This document shows, piece by piece, positions 52,164 through 61,793 of a DNA stretch of 64,000 nucleotides (its first letter is position 1; the number at the start of each line of letters is the position of its first letter). Position numbers and translations under genes: made by a program. Origin of the DNA: Parvicella tangerina (GTDB taxonomy: Bacteria; Bacteroidota; Bacteroidia; Flavobacteriales_D; Parvicellaceae); assembly GCF_907165195.1 (NCBI RefSeq), contig NZ_OU015584.1, positions 1,364,001 to 1,428,000 of the forward strand, given 5' to 3'. A model generated the notes under the pieces. It saw only the letters and a list, made by a program, of their open reading frames with translations, had not been told where the DNA came from and ran no database searches.

Positions 52164-52178
52164 AGTTGTCATTTTTGC

Positions 52179-52205
52179 CAAAAATAGGGACAATTTTATT
52201 AACAA
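52179..52205 (-). promoter_or_regulatory. Promoter of the lipoprotein-GT2-nhaC operon
   Basis: On the minus strand TTG (52203-52205), 16-base spacer, TATTTTTG (52179-52186), 15 bases before the ATG at 52163. One base short of the usual 17-23 spacer. Confidence 0.4.
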
Positions 52206-52261
52206 TAAACACGTCTTCGCTCAGTGATGGTTATTTTTGAAAACTTTGTGAGAATCTAAGT

Positions 52262-54310
52262 ATGGGAATGAAGTTGTGTATAGCAGAGAAACCAAGTGTA
52301 GCTAAGGATATTGCCCAAGTGATTGGCGCAAAGACTAAAATGAATGGCTATTATGAAGGGAATGGCTATTGGGTTTCCTGGACGTTTGGACATCTATGTA
52401 CGCTGAAAGAGCCCAATGACTATACTGAAAAGTGGAAATACTGGAATCTGGAAACCTTACCCATGATTCCTGCTAAGTTCGGTATAAAATTAATCAACGA
52501 TGGAGGAGTCAAGAAACAGTTTCAAGTACTTGAGCGATTAATTGGAGATTGTGATGAGGTCATCAACTGCGGTGATGCAGGTCAGGAGGGAGAGTTGATT
52601 CAGCGATGGGTTTTGGCGAAGGCGAAAAATGAAAAGCCGCTCAAACGGCTTTGGATATCCTCGCTTACGGAAGAGGCAATAAAAGAAGGTTTTGATAAAT
52701 TACAAGATGGGAAAAAATACGACCAATTGTATGCAGCTGGAGCGTCAAGAGCGATTGGCGATTGGGTGCTCGGCATGAATGCCACTCGATTGTTTACACT
52801 TAAATTTGGTCAGAAAGGTCAGGTATTATCAATAGGTCGAGTGCAAACCCCCACTTTAGCAATGATTGTTGAGCGTCAATTGGAGATCGACAACTTCAAA
52901 TCAGAAAAGTATTGGGAAATTCGTACCTTTTATAGAGAGACAGAGTTTTCATGCTCACTGGGTAAGATTGAAACCAAAGAGAAAGGAGAGGAATTACTCC
53001 AAAAGATCACCGGACAAAACTTTGAAGTGGTATCCTTTGAGCAAAAGGAAGGAACAGAGAAACATCCTATGCTATTTGACTTAACGGCATTGCAAGTAGA
53101 GTGCAATAAACGCTTTGCTTTCAGCGCAGAGGATACACTGAACATGGTCCAAAAACTTTATGAGCAGAAACTAGTTACTTATCCGAGAGTAGATACTACT
53201 TATTTGAGTGAAGATATTTATCCGAAAGTTGAAGGGACACTCAGGAATTTAAAACATTACACACGATTCACGGAACCGCTTCTCGGTCAAAAGATCAGAA
53301 AGTCAAAACGGGTATTTGATGACAAAAAAGTAACCGACCACCATGCAATAATTCCCACGGGGATTGTGCCATCAGGAATCACACCAAATGAGCAAAAAGT
53401 TTACGATGCTATTACCCGAAGGTTTATTTGTGTTTTCTATCCAGATTGTAAAGTGAGTAATACGGTTGTGGAAGGAGAGTCAGTTGAAGTACCATTTAGA
53501 GCATCAGGGAGACAGGTTTTAGAGCCTGGTTGGAGAACTGTTTATGAAGATTATGTCTCTGGAGGTTCGAAAAAGGATGATGAAGAGCAAATGCCACTTT
53601 TTGAGCAAGGTGAAAGCGGTGAGCATACTCCTGAATTGCAGGAAAAGAAAACAAAACCACCTCGCTACTTCACTGAAGCCAGCTTATTAAGAGCCATGGA
53701 GACAGCAGGGAAGCAAGTGGATGATGATGACCTGAGAGATATAATGAAAGAAAATGGGATTGGTAGGCCATCGACAAGAGCTAACATTATTGAGACGCTT
53801 TTCAAACGAAACTATATCGCTAAAGAAAAGAAACGAATTGTGGCTACAGCCACGGGGGTTCACTTGATCTCATTGATCAACAATGACCTGCTCAAATCAG
53901 CTGAGCTTACCGGGCAATGGGAAAAGAAACTTCGGGATATTGAAAAAGGAAACTTTGAAGTGGAAGAATTTAAAAAAGAACTGACCGAAATGGTGGTTCA
54001 CCTTTGCCACGAAGTTAAGCATCAAGTGGTTGAACCGCCTCCTGTTTTATGCCCGAAATGTGGAAAGGGAGAGATGATCAGAGGAAAAAAGGCTTGGGGA
54101 TGCAGTCGATTTAATAGTGGTTGCAAGTATACCATTCCATTTAAATTCAAAGACGTTTTCTTATCGGATGCTGATATGAAAGAGCTGGTGATTAACCAAA
54201 AATCAAGATATCGACTGCCTTTCAAAAGTAAGTCTGGAGAAGTGAAAAAACATTATGTTGGCCTCAATGATAAGTTAAAACCAATAATTCTAAACGATGA
54301 GGAAAACTAA
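52262..54310 (+). CDS. topB: DNA topoisomerase III (type IA)
   Basis: A 682-residue type IA topoisomerase. TOPRIM: KLCIAEKPSVAKDIAQ with GDAGQEGELIQRW; the active-site tyrosine is in LVTYPRVDTTYLSEDIYP; IGRVQTPTLAMIVERQLEI also fits. Near the C terminus is a zinc ribbon with four cysteines (CPKCGKGEMIRGKKAWGCSRF ... GCKY), and a 50-residue tail follows. It decatenates DNA and resolves recombination intermediates. Its last 14 bases overlap aroK. Confidence 0.95.
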   Translation: MGMKLCIAEKPSVAKDIAQVIGAKTKMNGYYEGNGYWVSWTFGHLCTLKEPNDYTEKWKYWNLETLPMIPAKFGIKLINDGGVKKQFQVLERLIGDCDEVINCGDAGQEGELIQRWVLAKAKNEKPLKRLWISSLTEEAIKEGFDKLQDGKKYDQLYAAGASRAIGDWVLGMNATRLFTLKFGQKGQVLSIGRVQTPTLAMIVERQLEIDNFKSEKYWEIRTFYRETEFSCSLGKIETKEKGEELLQKITGQNFEVVSFEQKEGTEKHPMLFDLTALQVECNKRFAFSAEDTLNMVQKLYEQKLVTYPRVDTTYLSEDIYPKVEGTLRNLKHYTRFTEPLLGQKIRKSKRVFDDKKVTDHHAIIPTGIVPSGITPNEQKVYDAITRRFICVFYPDCKVSNTVVEGESVEVPFRASGRQVLEPGWRTVYEDYVSGGSKKDDEEQMPLFEQGESGEHTPELQEKKTKPPRYFTEASLLRAMETAGKQVDDDDLRDIMKENGIGRPSTRANIIETLFKRNYIAKEKKRIVATATGVHLISLINNDLLKSAELTGQWEKKLRDIEKGNFEVEEFKKELTEMVVHLCHEVKHQVVEPPPVLCPKCGKGEMIRGKKAWGCSRFNSGCKYTIPFKFKDVFLSDADMKELVINQKSRYRLPFKSKSGEVKKHYVGLNDKLKPIILNDEEN

Positions 54311-54824
54311 TGTCATATTGATCGGTTTGATGGGAGTTGGAAAGTCATCAATTGCAAAAGAATTGGCGGATAGATTATCTTTTAACGTTTTGGATACAGA
54401 TGAGCGGATTGAGTTTGAACAAGGGAAGACAATTAACGAAATATTTGCTGAACATGGCGAAGATCACTTCAGACAGTTAGAATCCAGATTGTTAAGAGAT
54501 CTGAAGATAAGCAATACAGTTATTTCTACTGGTGGAGGCATGCCTGTGTATAATGCAAACATGGGCTATTTGAATGAACTGGGGTTTACAGTTTACCTGA
54601 AAATTAGTCCTGAAAATTTATCAGGCAGGTTATGGGTGATGAGAAGAAAAAGACCCTTGCTAAAAAGTGTAGAGAATATTGAGCAACTTCAAGAACTCCT
54701 TTCTTGTCAACTTCGTCAAAGGGAAACGTATTATTTGTCGGCTGATCATGTGCTGGATGTGAATAACAAAGCGAGTTGTGAGATTGTGGATGATTTAATG
54801 GGATTTATCAAAAACTTAAACTAA
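54297..54824 (+). CDS. aroK: Shikimate kinase
   Basis: A 175-residue enzyme of the chorismate pathway. Walker A GLMGVGKSSIAKELA, the shikimate-binding DTDERIE, FRQLESRLLRDL, STGGGMPV and RPLLKS motifs are present. Start at ATG 54297 inside the topB end; coupling of a DNA topoisomerase with a metabolic kinase is probably only an operon economy. Confidence 0.93.
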   Translation: MRKTNVILIGLMGVGKSSIAKELADRLSFNVLDTDERIEFEQGKTINEIFAEHGEDHFRQLESRLLRDLKISNTVISTGGGMPVYNANMGYLNELGFTVYLKISPENLSGRLWVMRRKRPLLKSVENIEQLQELLSCQLRQRETYYLSADHVLDVNNKASCEIVDDLMGFIKNLN

Positions 54825-54841
54825 AAGAAGCCTTAATGTCT

Positions 54842-54849
54842 TACTTTTG
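54842..54849 (+). promoter_or_regulatory. Candidate -7 box TACTTTTG for the adhesin-SprF operon
   Basis: TAnnTTTG 18 bases before the ATG at 54868. Its TTG would otherwise be read as a start codon. No -33 match. Confidence 0.4.
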
Positions 54850-54867
54850 ACCCAACCAAATTTAACG

Positions 54868-57800
54868 ATGAGAAACATTTCAAGCTTTTTAACGCTGCTC
54901 GTGATGTTTTGTGTGCTCCAATTGAATGCGCAAAATGTAGATTACTCCATAACGGTCACTGAACTATTTGCAGAGGCAGATGGCAACGATGGTGGGGTAG
55001 GGATTAATGATCAGGATCCCGTTTGGTGGATTTATGCTATGGATAACGGGACTACACCTGGGTCACTTACCGCGTTTCAGGGTACTGGTTGTATTGCAAC
55101 AACAAACACGTTTGGAACGTGGTGGTCTGGTACGCCAAATCATTCGGGACCACCTATTCCTTTTGCTTGGTTGAACGTGACCAATACAGATGCCACGCAG
55201 ATTATTACTGAAATGGAGGGCTGGGAAAACGATTGTTATGATGAGTGCGACTATGATCCAAGTCCTGGTCTCTTTTCAATTTGTGTTTCAAATGGAGATG
55301 ACAATCACGATGGTAGAGGAAATTCTGGAAACATTGATTTTCAGAACGATGCCCCATGTCAAAACAACGAGTACGAAATATTTATTGGTGATTATCGAGC
55401 AAAAATTGAAATTTACTGGGACTATGTTTCGGTAGATGCTGGAACAATTGATGGAGATCAGTCAGTCTGTTCAGGCGGTAACCCTACAGTTTTAGGAAAT
55501 GTATCTTCAGGTATTGCTGCTACTTCGCCTTGGTTCAGCTTCCAATGGCAACAAGATGTTGGATGCACAGGATCTTGGGCAGATATCGCTGGAGCAACAA
55601 ATGCAACATACGACCCTCCACTTGGAATTATCCAGAATACTTGCTATCGAAGAAAACTAGTATACGGTTGTGGATTTTTCTTATCTAATGAGGTGACCGT
55701 GACTGTAGACACTCCGCCTACCGACCCTTCCTCAATTACTGCCAATCCTCCTGCTTTATGTGGAATAAGTCCTGTTACACTCACTGTAAATGGAGGAAGT
55801 TTAGGAACGAGCGCAGACTGGGTTTGGTATCAGGGAGATCCAAACTCTGGAGGAACCCAACTTGGCACAGGTTCACCATTTACAACTACGCTCACTTCAA
55901 CTACAAATGTTTTCGTTAGAGCTGAAGGGCCCTGTGGAATAACCAATACAGCAAACCAAGTGATAATTATTGAGACACCTTCAATAGCTCCAACTGCTCT
56001 TTCTGCGACACAAAGTACGATTTGTGTGGGTGGAACAACAGACTTAACGGTTAGTGGAGGAGCCCCAGGAACGGGTGCGCAGTATGCATGGTATGATGTT
56101 GATCCAACAGTGGGGCTGCCAACTCCCATATTTACTTCAACAGGTGTAAACTATACAGGTGTTACTCCATTGATTACAACGACCTACTATGTTCGACTTG
56201 AAGGTTGTGATACCACTGCTGCGGTGAGTACAACAATTACTGTTAACACGCTTTCCTCGGATCCTTCAGGAATCAACTCGTCAAATGCTCAGGTGTGTGA
56301 AGGAACTTCGGTTACGCTGACCGTTAATGGAGGTACTTTAGGTACTGGTGCAGATTGGTACTGGTATGCAGGAGGGTGTGGAGCAGGAGCACCAATTGGC
56401 AACGGAACTTCAATTAGTGTGACTCCAACAGGGACAACCTCGTATTATGTTAGAGCCGAAGGTACCTGTAACACCTCAGGATGCGCAAGTACAACAATTT
56501 TAGTCGATGAATTATCAAACGACCCTGTGAATATTATTGTTTCAGACCCAAGCATCTGTCCGGGTGATGTGACTACACTTTCAGTGATTGGAGGAAGTCT
56601 TGGAGCTGGAGCTGATTGGGAGTGGTATAACGGAGCATGTGGAGGGCTAAATGTTGGGTCGGGGAGCACGATAGCGGTAAACCCAACAGCAACAACTGAT
56701 TATTACGTGAGAGCAGAGGGTGCTTGTAACAATACGGCTTGCATCAATACGAACGTTAATGTTGAACAATTATCTGTTGACCCTACAGGTGCAATAGCTT
56801 CTGTCAACAATGTTTGTCCAAATACCAGTGTTGACCTTACCGTCCAAGGAGGTTTATTAGGGGATGGCGCAAACTGGGAATGGTATCAAGGTTCTTGCGG
56901 TGGAGTTTATTTGGGTAGTGGAGCTACTATTGCTGTTTCACCTAGTTCAACAACTACTTATTATGTCAGAGCAGAAGGCAATTGCAATACAACGGCTTGT
57001 GAAACGGTCACGGTAACTGTTCGTGCCCTTCCGTCTCCGCCTGTGTCTATTACAGCATCTAATGGTACGGTTTGTCCTGGAAATAACGTAACGCTTTCTA
57101 CTAATGGTGGCGTTTTGACGGGAGCAGATGATTGGGTGTGGTACGCAGGAGGATGTGGAGTTGGAGGTGCTATAGCAACGGGTAACTCAATAAGCGTAAA
57201 CCCAACGGCAACAACAACTTTTTTTGTAAGATCTGAAGGGGTTTGTGGTAATTCAGCTTGCGTAAATGTTACCATTGCCACAGAAGACTTATCTACTGAT
57301 CCTATTTCTGTCATTGCATCTGATGCTAGCATTTGTCCGGGTGATAATACTACGCTATCAGTTGTTGGAGGTAGCTTAGGTACCGCTGCAGATTGGGAGT
57401 GGTATGATGGTGCTTGTGGCGGTTTGAATGTTGGTTCTGGAAGTTCGATTGTTGTTAACCCTGCTGCAACCACAGATTATTACGTAAGAGCTGAAGGACT
57501 ATGTAACACTACGAACTGTTCAAGTACGAATATCAATATCGAAACATTATCTACTGCACCAGCAGGAGCAATAGCCTCGATCAATAATGTTTGTCCAAAC
57601 ACTTCTGTTGATGTTTCTGTTCAAGGAGGTGCATTAGGAGATGGGGCTACCTGGGAGTGGTATCAAGGATCATGCGGAGGGATCTACTTAGGCAGTGGAG
57701 CTACGCTTTCAGTACAGCCTTCAACGACAACAACTTACTACGTAAGGGCAGAGGGAAATTGCAACACAACTGCCTGTGAAAGTGTTACTGTTATTGTGCA

Positions 57801-59559
57801 GGAATTATCAACAGCTCCCTCTTCTGTGATTGCTTCAAGTAGTTCTGTTTGCCCTGGTGGAAATGTAACACTCACAGTAAACGGAGGAAATTTGGTGACA
57901 GGCGATACGTGGACATGGTATGAAGGAGGTTGTGGAGCCGGAACTTCAATAGGGTCAGGAACTTCAATAACGGTAAATCCATCTCAAGCAACTACCTATT
58001 ATGTTAGAGCTGAAGGCGCTTGTGGCGTAACAAGTTGTGCAAGTGCTACCATTACTTTGGATGAGGTGAGTACACCAGCCAATAGTATTACAGCTTCTTC
58101 AACAGCAATTTGTGTAGGACAATCTGTCGTACTTAACGTTTCTGGTGGTGTTTTAGGAACTGGAGCGAATTGGCAATGGTACCAAGGTTCGTGCGGAGGT
58201 GGTCCCGTTGGGACAGGAAACTCGATCAGTGTTACTCCTACCGCAACGACCACTTATTACGTGCGAGGAGAAGGTGCTTGTGGAAACTCTACATGTGTAG
58301 ACGTAACCATAACTGTTGGTGCTGGAGTTAATGATCCGACAAGTGCGGTGTCAAGTGCCAACAATATATGTCCGGGTGATGAAGTAGATCTTACCGTTAA
58401 CGGACAGGTCTTACCAGCTGATTATTCTTATGTTTGGTACACTGGGGCCTGTGGTGCGGTGCCAATAGGTGTTGGAGAGACAATCTCTGTTTCACCAACT
58501 GCTACAACTACCTACTATGTTAGGGCTGTAGGTACCTGTGGAGAAACAGCTTGTGAATCTGTTACTGTAACTGTATTAGACGGAAGTATTACTCCTGATG
58601 GAATTATAGCTTCAAACAATAATTTTTGTTTGGGAGAATCCACTACATTAACAGTTGATGGAGGCTACCTATCCACGGGAGCGCAGTGGGTGTGGTACGA
58701 AAACTCTTGTGGTGGTACTTCAGTGGGAACAGGAACAACGATAACTTTAACACCTTTAAATTCTACCTCTTATTATGTGAGAGGAGAAGGAGGAACATGT
58801 GGAAATACGGGCTGTATGGATGTGTTTATAAGCGTCACAGACGTAGTGGTACACACCAATCCTTATGATACACTTTGCGGAATTGGACCATCTTTTACTT
58901 TAAATGGAGGTGAACCAGATGGAGGTACATATAGTGGTACTGGAGTTTCGAATGGTGTTTTTGATCCTGCAATAGCGGGTGAGGGTATTCATCCGATAAC
59001 CTATACCTACACTTCCGATAATGGCTGTGTTGAGTCCGTGAGTACAAATATTGTCATTGAAGAAACTGATTTAACAGCTGAGGTAGTGGTAGATCAATTA
59101 GCGTGCTCTCAGGGAGGAACCACTTTATCGATTAAAGCAGAAGGTGGTAATGGGTTTTTAACATATTCCTGGTCAAATGGGACTTATGAGTCAACCATAC
59201 CTTTCGCGCAAGAAGGAACTTATTTCTGTTATATAAAAGATGGTGAAGGATGTATTGCTAAATCAGATGAGGTTGAAGTAACAGATGAAATGGAGTGCAT
59301 AGAAATTCCAAATACATTTACACCAAATGATGATGGGATAAACGATACATGGAACCTTGATTTTACTGCTTATTCAGACGTAAAATTGCTAGTGTTCTCC
59401 AAATGGGGTAGAGAAGTATTTGGCTCTGGAGATACTGAGATCCATTGGGATGGATTATCTCCTTCTGGAGCTAAGTTGCCGAGTGGCGTGTATTATTATG
59501 TGTTAGAATTGAACGGAGGAGAAATTAAGCAAAGTGGTTACATTACATTATTGAGATAG
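54868..59559 (+). CDS. Giant T9SS type B repeat adhesin
   Basis: A 1563-residue exported protein starting at ATG 54868 (MRNISSFLTLLVMFCVLQLNAQ signal peptide). Residues about 23-200 are a unique N-terminal region; about 200-282 an Ig-like module (FQWQQDVGCTGSWADI). Twelve Ig-like repeats of about 87 residues follow (55714-58842), each with a CPG-type cysteine, WxWY, a GCG/ACG turn, and TTYYVRAEG. Two further modules lead to the gliding-motility C-terminal domain (IPNTFTPNDDGINDTWNLDF ... FSKWGREVF ... GVYYYVLELNGG), the type B sorting signal. The sprF-like gene follows by two bases. A role as surface filament or gliding adhesin, like SprB, is inferred. Confidence 0.92.
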   Translation: MRNISSFLTLLVMFCVLQLNAQNVDYSITVTELFAEADGNDGGVGINDQDPVWWIYAMDNGTTPGSLTAFQGTGCIATTNTFGTWWSGTPNHSGPPIPFAWLNVTNTDATQIITEMEGWENDCYDECDYDPSPGLFSICVSNGDDNHDGRGNSGNIDFQNDAPCQNNEYEIFIGDYRAKIEIYWDYVSVDAGTIDGDQSVCSGGNPTVLGNVSSGIAATSPWFSFQWQQDVGCTGSWADIAGATNATYDPPLGIIQNTCYRRKLVYGCGFFLSNEVTVTVDTPPTDPSSITANPPALCGISPVTLTVNGGSLGTSADWVWYQGDPNSGGTQLGTGSPFTTTLTSTTNVFVRAEGPCGITNTANQVIIIETPSIAPTALSATQSTICVGGTTDLTVSGGAPGTGAQYAWYDVDPTVGLPTPIFTSTGVNYTGVTPLITTTYYVRLEGCDTTAAVSTTITVNTLSSDPSGINSSNAQVCEGTSVTLTVNGGTLGTGADWYWYAGGCGAGAPIGNGTSISVTPTGTTSYYVRAEGTCNTSGCASTTILVDELSNDPVNIIVSDPSICPGDVTTLSVIGGSLGAGADWEWYNGACGGLNVGSGSTIAVNPTATTDYYVRAEGACNNTACINTNVNVEQLSVDPTGAIASVNNVCPNTSVDLTVQGGLLGDGANWEWYQGSCGGVYLGSGATIAVSPSSTTTYYVRAEGNCNTTACETVTVTVRALPSPPVSITASNGTVCPGNNVTLSTNGGVLTGADDWVWYAGGCGVGGAIATGNSISVNPTATTTFFVRSEGVCGNSACVNVTIATEDLSTDPISVIASDASICPGDNTTLSVVGGSLGTAADWEWYDGACGGLNVGSGSSIVVNPAATTDYYVRAEGLCNTTNCSSTNINIETLSTAPAGAIASINNVCPNTSVDVSVQGGALGDGATWEWYQGSCGGIYLGSGATLSVQPSTTTTYYVRAEGNCNTTACESVTVIVQELSTAPSSVIASSSSVCPGGNVTLTVNGGNLVTGDTWTWYEGGCGAGTSIGSGTSITVNPSQATTYYVRAEGACGVTSCASATITLDEVSTPANSITASSTAICVGQSVVLNVSGGVLGTGANWQWYQGSCGGGPVGTGNSISVTPTATTTYYVRGEGACGNSTCVDVTITVGAGVNDPTSAVSSANNICPGDEVDLTVNGQVLPADYSYVWYTGACGAVPIGVGETISVSPTATTTYYVRAVGTCGETACESVTVTVLDGSITPDGIIASNNNFCLGESTTLTVDGGYLSTGAQWVWYENSCGGTSVGTGTTITLTPLNSTSYYVRGEGGTCGNTGCMDVFISVTDVVVHTNPYDTLCGIGPSFTLNGGEPDGGTYSGTGVSNGVFDPAIAGEGIHPITYTYTSDNGCVESVSTNIVIEETDLTAEVVVDQLACSQGGTTLSIKAEGGNGFLTYSWSNGTYESTIPFAQEGTYFCYIKDGEGCIAKSDEVEVTDEMECIEIPNTFTPNDDGINDTWNLDFTAYSDVKLLVFSKWGREVFGSGDTEIHWDGLSPSGAKLPSGVYYYVLELNGGEIKQSGYITLLR
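55714..58842 (+). repeat. Twelve tandem Ig-like coding repeats
   Basis: 3129 bases code for 12 repeats averaging 87 residues. Consensus features are a first cysteine (ICPGD / VCPNT), TLxVxGGxLG, a DWxWYxGxCG core, SIxVxPTxTTxYYVRAEG and a paired C-x4-C near the end. Repeats 1-2 and 11-12 are the most divergent; the inner ones are nearly homogenised. Confidence 0.92.
56512..58065 (+). repeat. 777-base three-repeat tandem duplication
   Basis: Repeats 4-6 (56512-57288) and 7-9 (57289-58065) form two copies of one ABC block. Aligned landmarks in A, B and C repeats are each exactly 777 bases apart (56554/57331, 56811/57588, 57071/57848), with no net indel. B and B' share CPNTSVD, WEWYQGSCGG and YVRAEGNCNTTACE. 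Confidence 0.85.
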
Positions 59560-59561
59560 AC

Positions 59562-60512
59562 ATGAAGAATATTTTTAGAATACTACTGGCATCAGTAATG
59601 CTTTCTTCCGTGGCATACGGACAGCAATTCATCATGAATAGTCAATACATGGTTAATGCCTTTGCAATTAACCCTGCAGCTGCTGGAACGAAGACGTATG
59701 CCCCACTAGTCCTGGATGTAAGACGTCAGTGGACGGGTATTCGAGAGGCTCCCGTTGGTCAGCATTTATCTTATCACACCAATATCAGTAAGCAATTTGG
59801 TGTGGGTGGATATTTATTTAATGATGTTGCTGGACCTTCTCGAAGAACAGGATTCATGGCTGCTTTATCTACCCAACTAAAAATGAACAGATCCACGTAT
59901 CTCTCTCTAGGATTAGGCGGATCCTTATCTCAATATGTTTTTGATCGAGATAAATTAGTAACAGAGGAAGCAAATGACCCCACCGTATTTGATTATACCA
60001 CCAACTTATTAATTCCTGATTTATCTGGAGGAGTAAAACTTTTTGGACAAAATTATCACTTAGGTTTCAGCTTATTCAATGTGCTTCAAACAAAAGTAGA
60101 TTTGTTTGATGTAATGACTCCTGTGACAAATGATTTGCAGAGAACGGTCTACTTAACTGGTAGTTATTTGATGACATTGTCAGAACAAGGAGGTTTGTAT
60201 TTGGAACCTTCAGCAGTGGCCAGAATTATGGTTAATGCACCTTTTACTTTTGATGTTAATACCAGAGTAATTCATATAAGTGGTGTTTGGGCGGGAGCTT
60301 CGTATCGATTTAAGGACGCTGTGGCACTAATGATTGGTTATGCGGGGCCAAAGATCGGGATTAGTTACTCTTACGATATTAATACATCACCGCTGAACGA
60401 TTACAATTCAGGATCTCATGAGATCACGCTGACTTATAAGTCCAGAAACAAGCATGGGCAGCGAGATTTTGGCGGAGGGAAGTACAAAGTAATCAATTGC
60501 CCTACTTTCTAA
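59562..60512 (+). CDS. PorP/SprF family T9SS outer-membrane protein
   Basis: A 316-residue outer-membrane protein with signal peptide (MKNIFRILLASVMLSSVAYGQ). The N-terminal FIMNSQYMVNAFAINPAAAGTKTYAPLVLDVRRQWTG, the FGVGGYLFNDVAGPSRRTG block and the barrel end SGSHEITLTYKSRNKHG are the PorP/SprF pattern. Such proteins attach to or help secrete the type B cargo encoded beside them, as SprF does for SprB. It starts two bases after the adhesin gene and is clearly its dedicated partner. Confidence 0.92.
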   Translation: MKNIFRILLASVMLSSVAYGQQFIMNSQYMVNAFAINPAAAGTKTYAPLVLDVRRQWTGIREAPVGQHLSYHTNISKQFGVGGYLFNDVAGPSRRTGFMAALSTQLKMNRSTYLSLGLGGSLSQYVFDRDKLVTEEANDPTVFDYTTNLLIPDLSGGVKLFGQNYHLGFSLFNVLQTKVDLFDVMTPVTNDLQRTVYLTGSYLMTLSEQGGLYLEPSAVARIMVNAPFTFDVNTRVIHISGVWAGASYRFKDAVALMIGYAGPKIGISYSYDINTSPLNDYNSGSHEITLTYKSRNKHGQRDFGGGKYKVINCPTF

Positions 60513-60554
60513 GAAATTGCCAGTCATCCTTTTATTTTGCCTTTTGTAAGAATT

Positions 60555-60588
60555 TTGTGGTCACACATCATTTTCAAACTTAAATTTG
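60555..60588 (+). promoter_or_regulatory. Promoter of the RND efflux operon
   Basis: TTG (60555-60557; TTTG from 60554), 23-base spacer, TAAATTTG (60581-60588), 18 bases before the ATG at 60607. Confidence 0.5.
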
Positions 60589-60606
60589 CCGCAAATTTAT
60601 GGTTGG

Positions 60607-61791
60607 ATGAAAGTAAGACATGTATTAATCATCATTACTTCTTTGCTGATTGTTGCTCTGATAGGGATTGCATTCATGGCAGGAAGGATGGCAGGAATGA
60701 ACTACGGAGTAGAACACGCTGAGGAAATAAGGGAAGAACGGGAGCTGGAAGCAAAGGAAAATAGTGATGTTGAGGTTGATTCCAACATTGTCTATGTAAA
60801 AGCAAGTCCTGTAGAGAATGTTCAAAGACCAATTACTGCTAATGGTTTTGGACAGGTTAATTCCAGTTCAATGATCAATATAACAGCCGAAGTTCAAGGT
60901 GAGATCAATGCTCATGTTCTCTTAAAAAAAGGAACTTCATTCAAAAAAGGGCAACTCTTGTTTACTATTAAAAATGATGACGTTAAAATGGCCTTGAAAG
61001 CAAGAAAAAGTGCCTACTTAATGCTTCTAACGAATATTTTGCCAGATCTCAAGTTAGATTATGCCGATAATTTTGATGCATGGCTTTCATTTTTTAATAA
61101 GATCGATGTAGAAAAGAAATTACCTCCTCTGCCAGAAACAAAAACCTTCAAGGAGAAGAATTTTATTGTATCTAAAAGTGTACTGACAGAATATTACAGT
61201 ATCCAAAGTGATGAAGAGCGTTTAAAGAAATATACGATTACAGCTCCTTTCACGGGTAGTATCCTGAATACATTTACGGATGATGGAGCGATCATTAATC
61301 CTGGAAGTCCTGTAGTAGCAGTGCTTCGAGAAGGTAATATGGAAATAGAAGTGCCGATAGCAAATGATGATATTGATCGGGTGGAAATTGGTGCTGAGGT
61401 GCTATTGTCGGATGAGAATGGAGGAGGCGCAACCGGAAAAGTAGTCAGAAAAGGTGCTTATGTCAATGCAAACACACAGACGGTGCCAGTATTCATCGAA
61501 ATATTGGACGCAGAAATTCCAATTTATAACGGAATGTATCTTGACGCGAACATCGCATGTGAGGGCGTAGAGAATATTGTAGAATTACCCCGGAAGGCTC
61601 TTTTTAATAAAAACGAAGTTTATACTGTTGTTGATGGTAAACTGAAAATAAGATCCTTGAACATCAAAATGTTCCTGGAGGAGACGGTGTTGGTAAAAGA
61701 CCTTCCAAATGGAACAACGGTGGTGATGGAACCATTGATCAATGCAAAAGAAGGACTTGAAGTTGAAGTACTCAAAAAAGCGAAACCGTAA
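60607..61791 (+). CDS. RND efflux periplasmic adaptor (HlyD/MFP family)
   Basis: A 394-residue membrane-fusion protein starting at ATG 60607; an upstream TTG falls in the -7 box. Residues 4-26 form an N-terminal membrane anchor (VLIIITSLLIVALIGIAFMAG), followed by a charged linker. The lipoyl halves are around VNSSSMINITAEVQGEI and YTITAPFTGSILNTF; between them is a short hairpin. The beta-barrel domain follows (EVPIANDDIDRVEIGAEVLLS). It bridges the inner-membrane permease encoded next to the outer-membrane channel; the latter is not seen in the window. Confidence 0.9.
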   Translation: MKVRHVLIIITSLLIVALIGIAFMAGRMAGMNYGVEHAEEIREERELEAKENSDVEVDSNIVYVKASPVENVQRPITANGFGQVNSSSMINITAEVQGEINAHVLLKKGTSFKKGQLLFTIKNDDVKMALKARKSAYLMLLTNILPDLKLDYADNFDAWLSFFNKIDVEKKLPPLPETKTFKEKNFIVSKSVLTEYYSIQSDEERLKKYTITAPFTGSILNTFTDDGAIINPGSPVVAVLREGNMEIEVPIANDDIDRVEIGAEVLLSDENGGGATGKVVRKGAYVNANTQTVPVFIEILDAEIPIYNGMYLDANIACEGVENIVELPRKALFNKNEVYTVVDGKLKIRSLNIKMFLEETVLVKDLPNGTTVVMEPLINAKEGLEVEVLKKAKP

Positions 61792-61793
61792 TC

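Noticed and set aside
56961-57473. 170-codon frame on the minus strand within the adhesin
   Set aside because: It mirrors repeat codon bias; the same shadow recurs at 56445-56669 and 57999-58253, in step with the coding repeats.
55714-58842. Regular direct repeats, possible CRISPR array
   Set aside because: Period is about 260 bases, all in one reading frame, coding for Ig-like domains; no spacers or cas genes.
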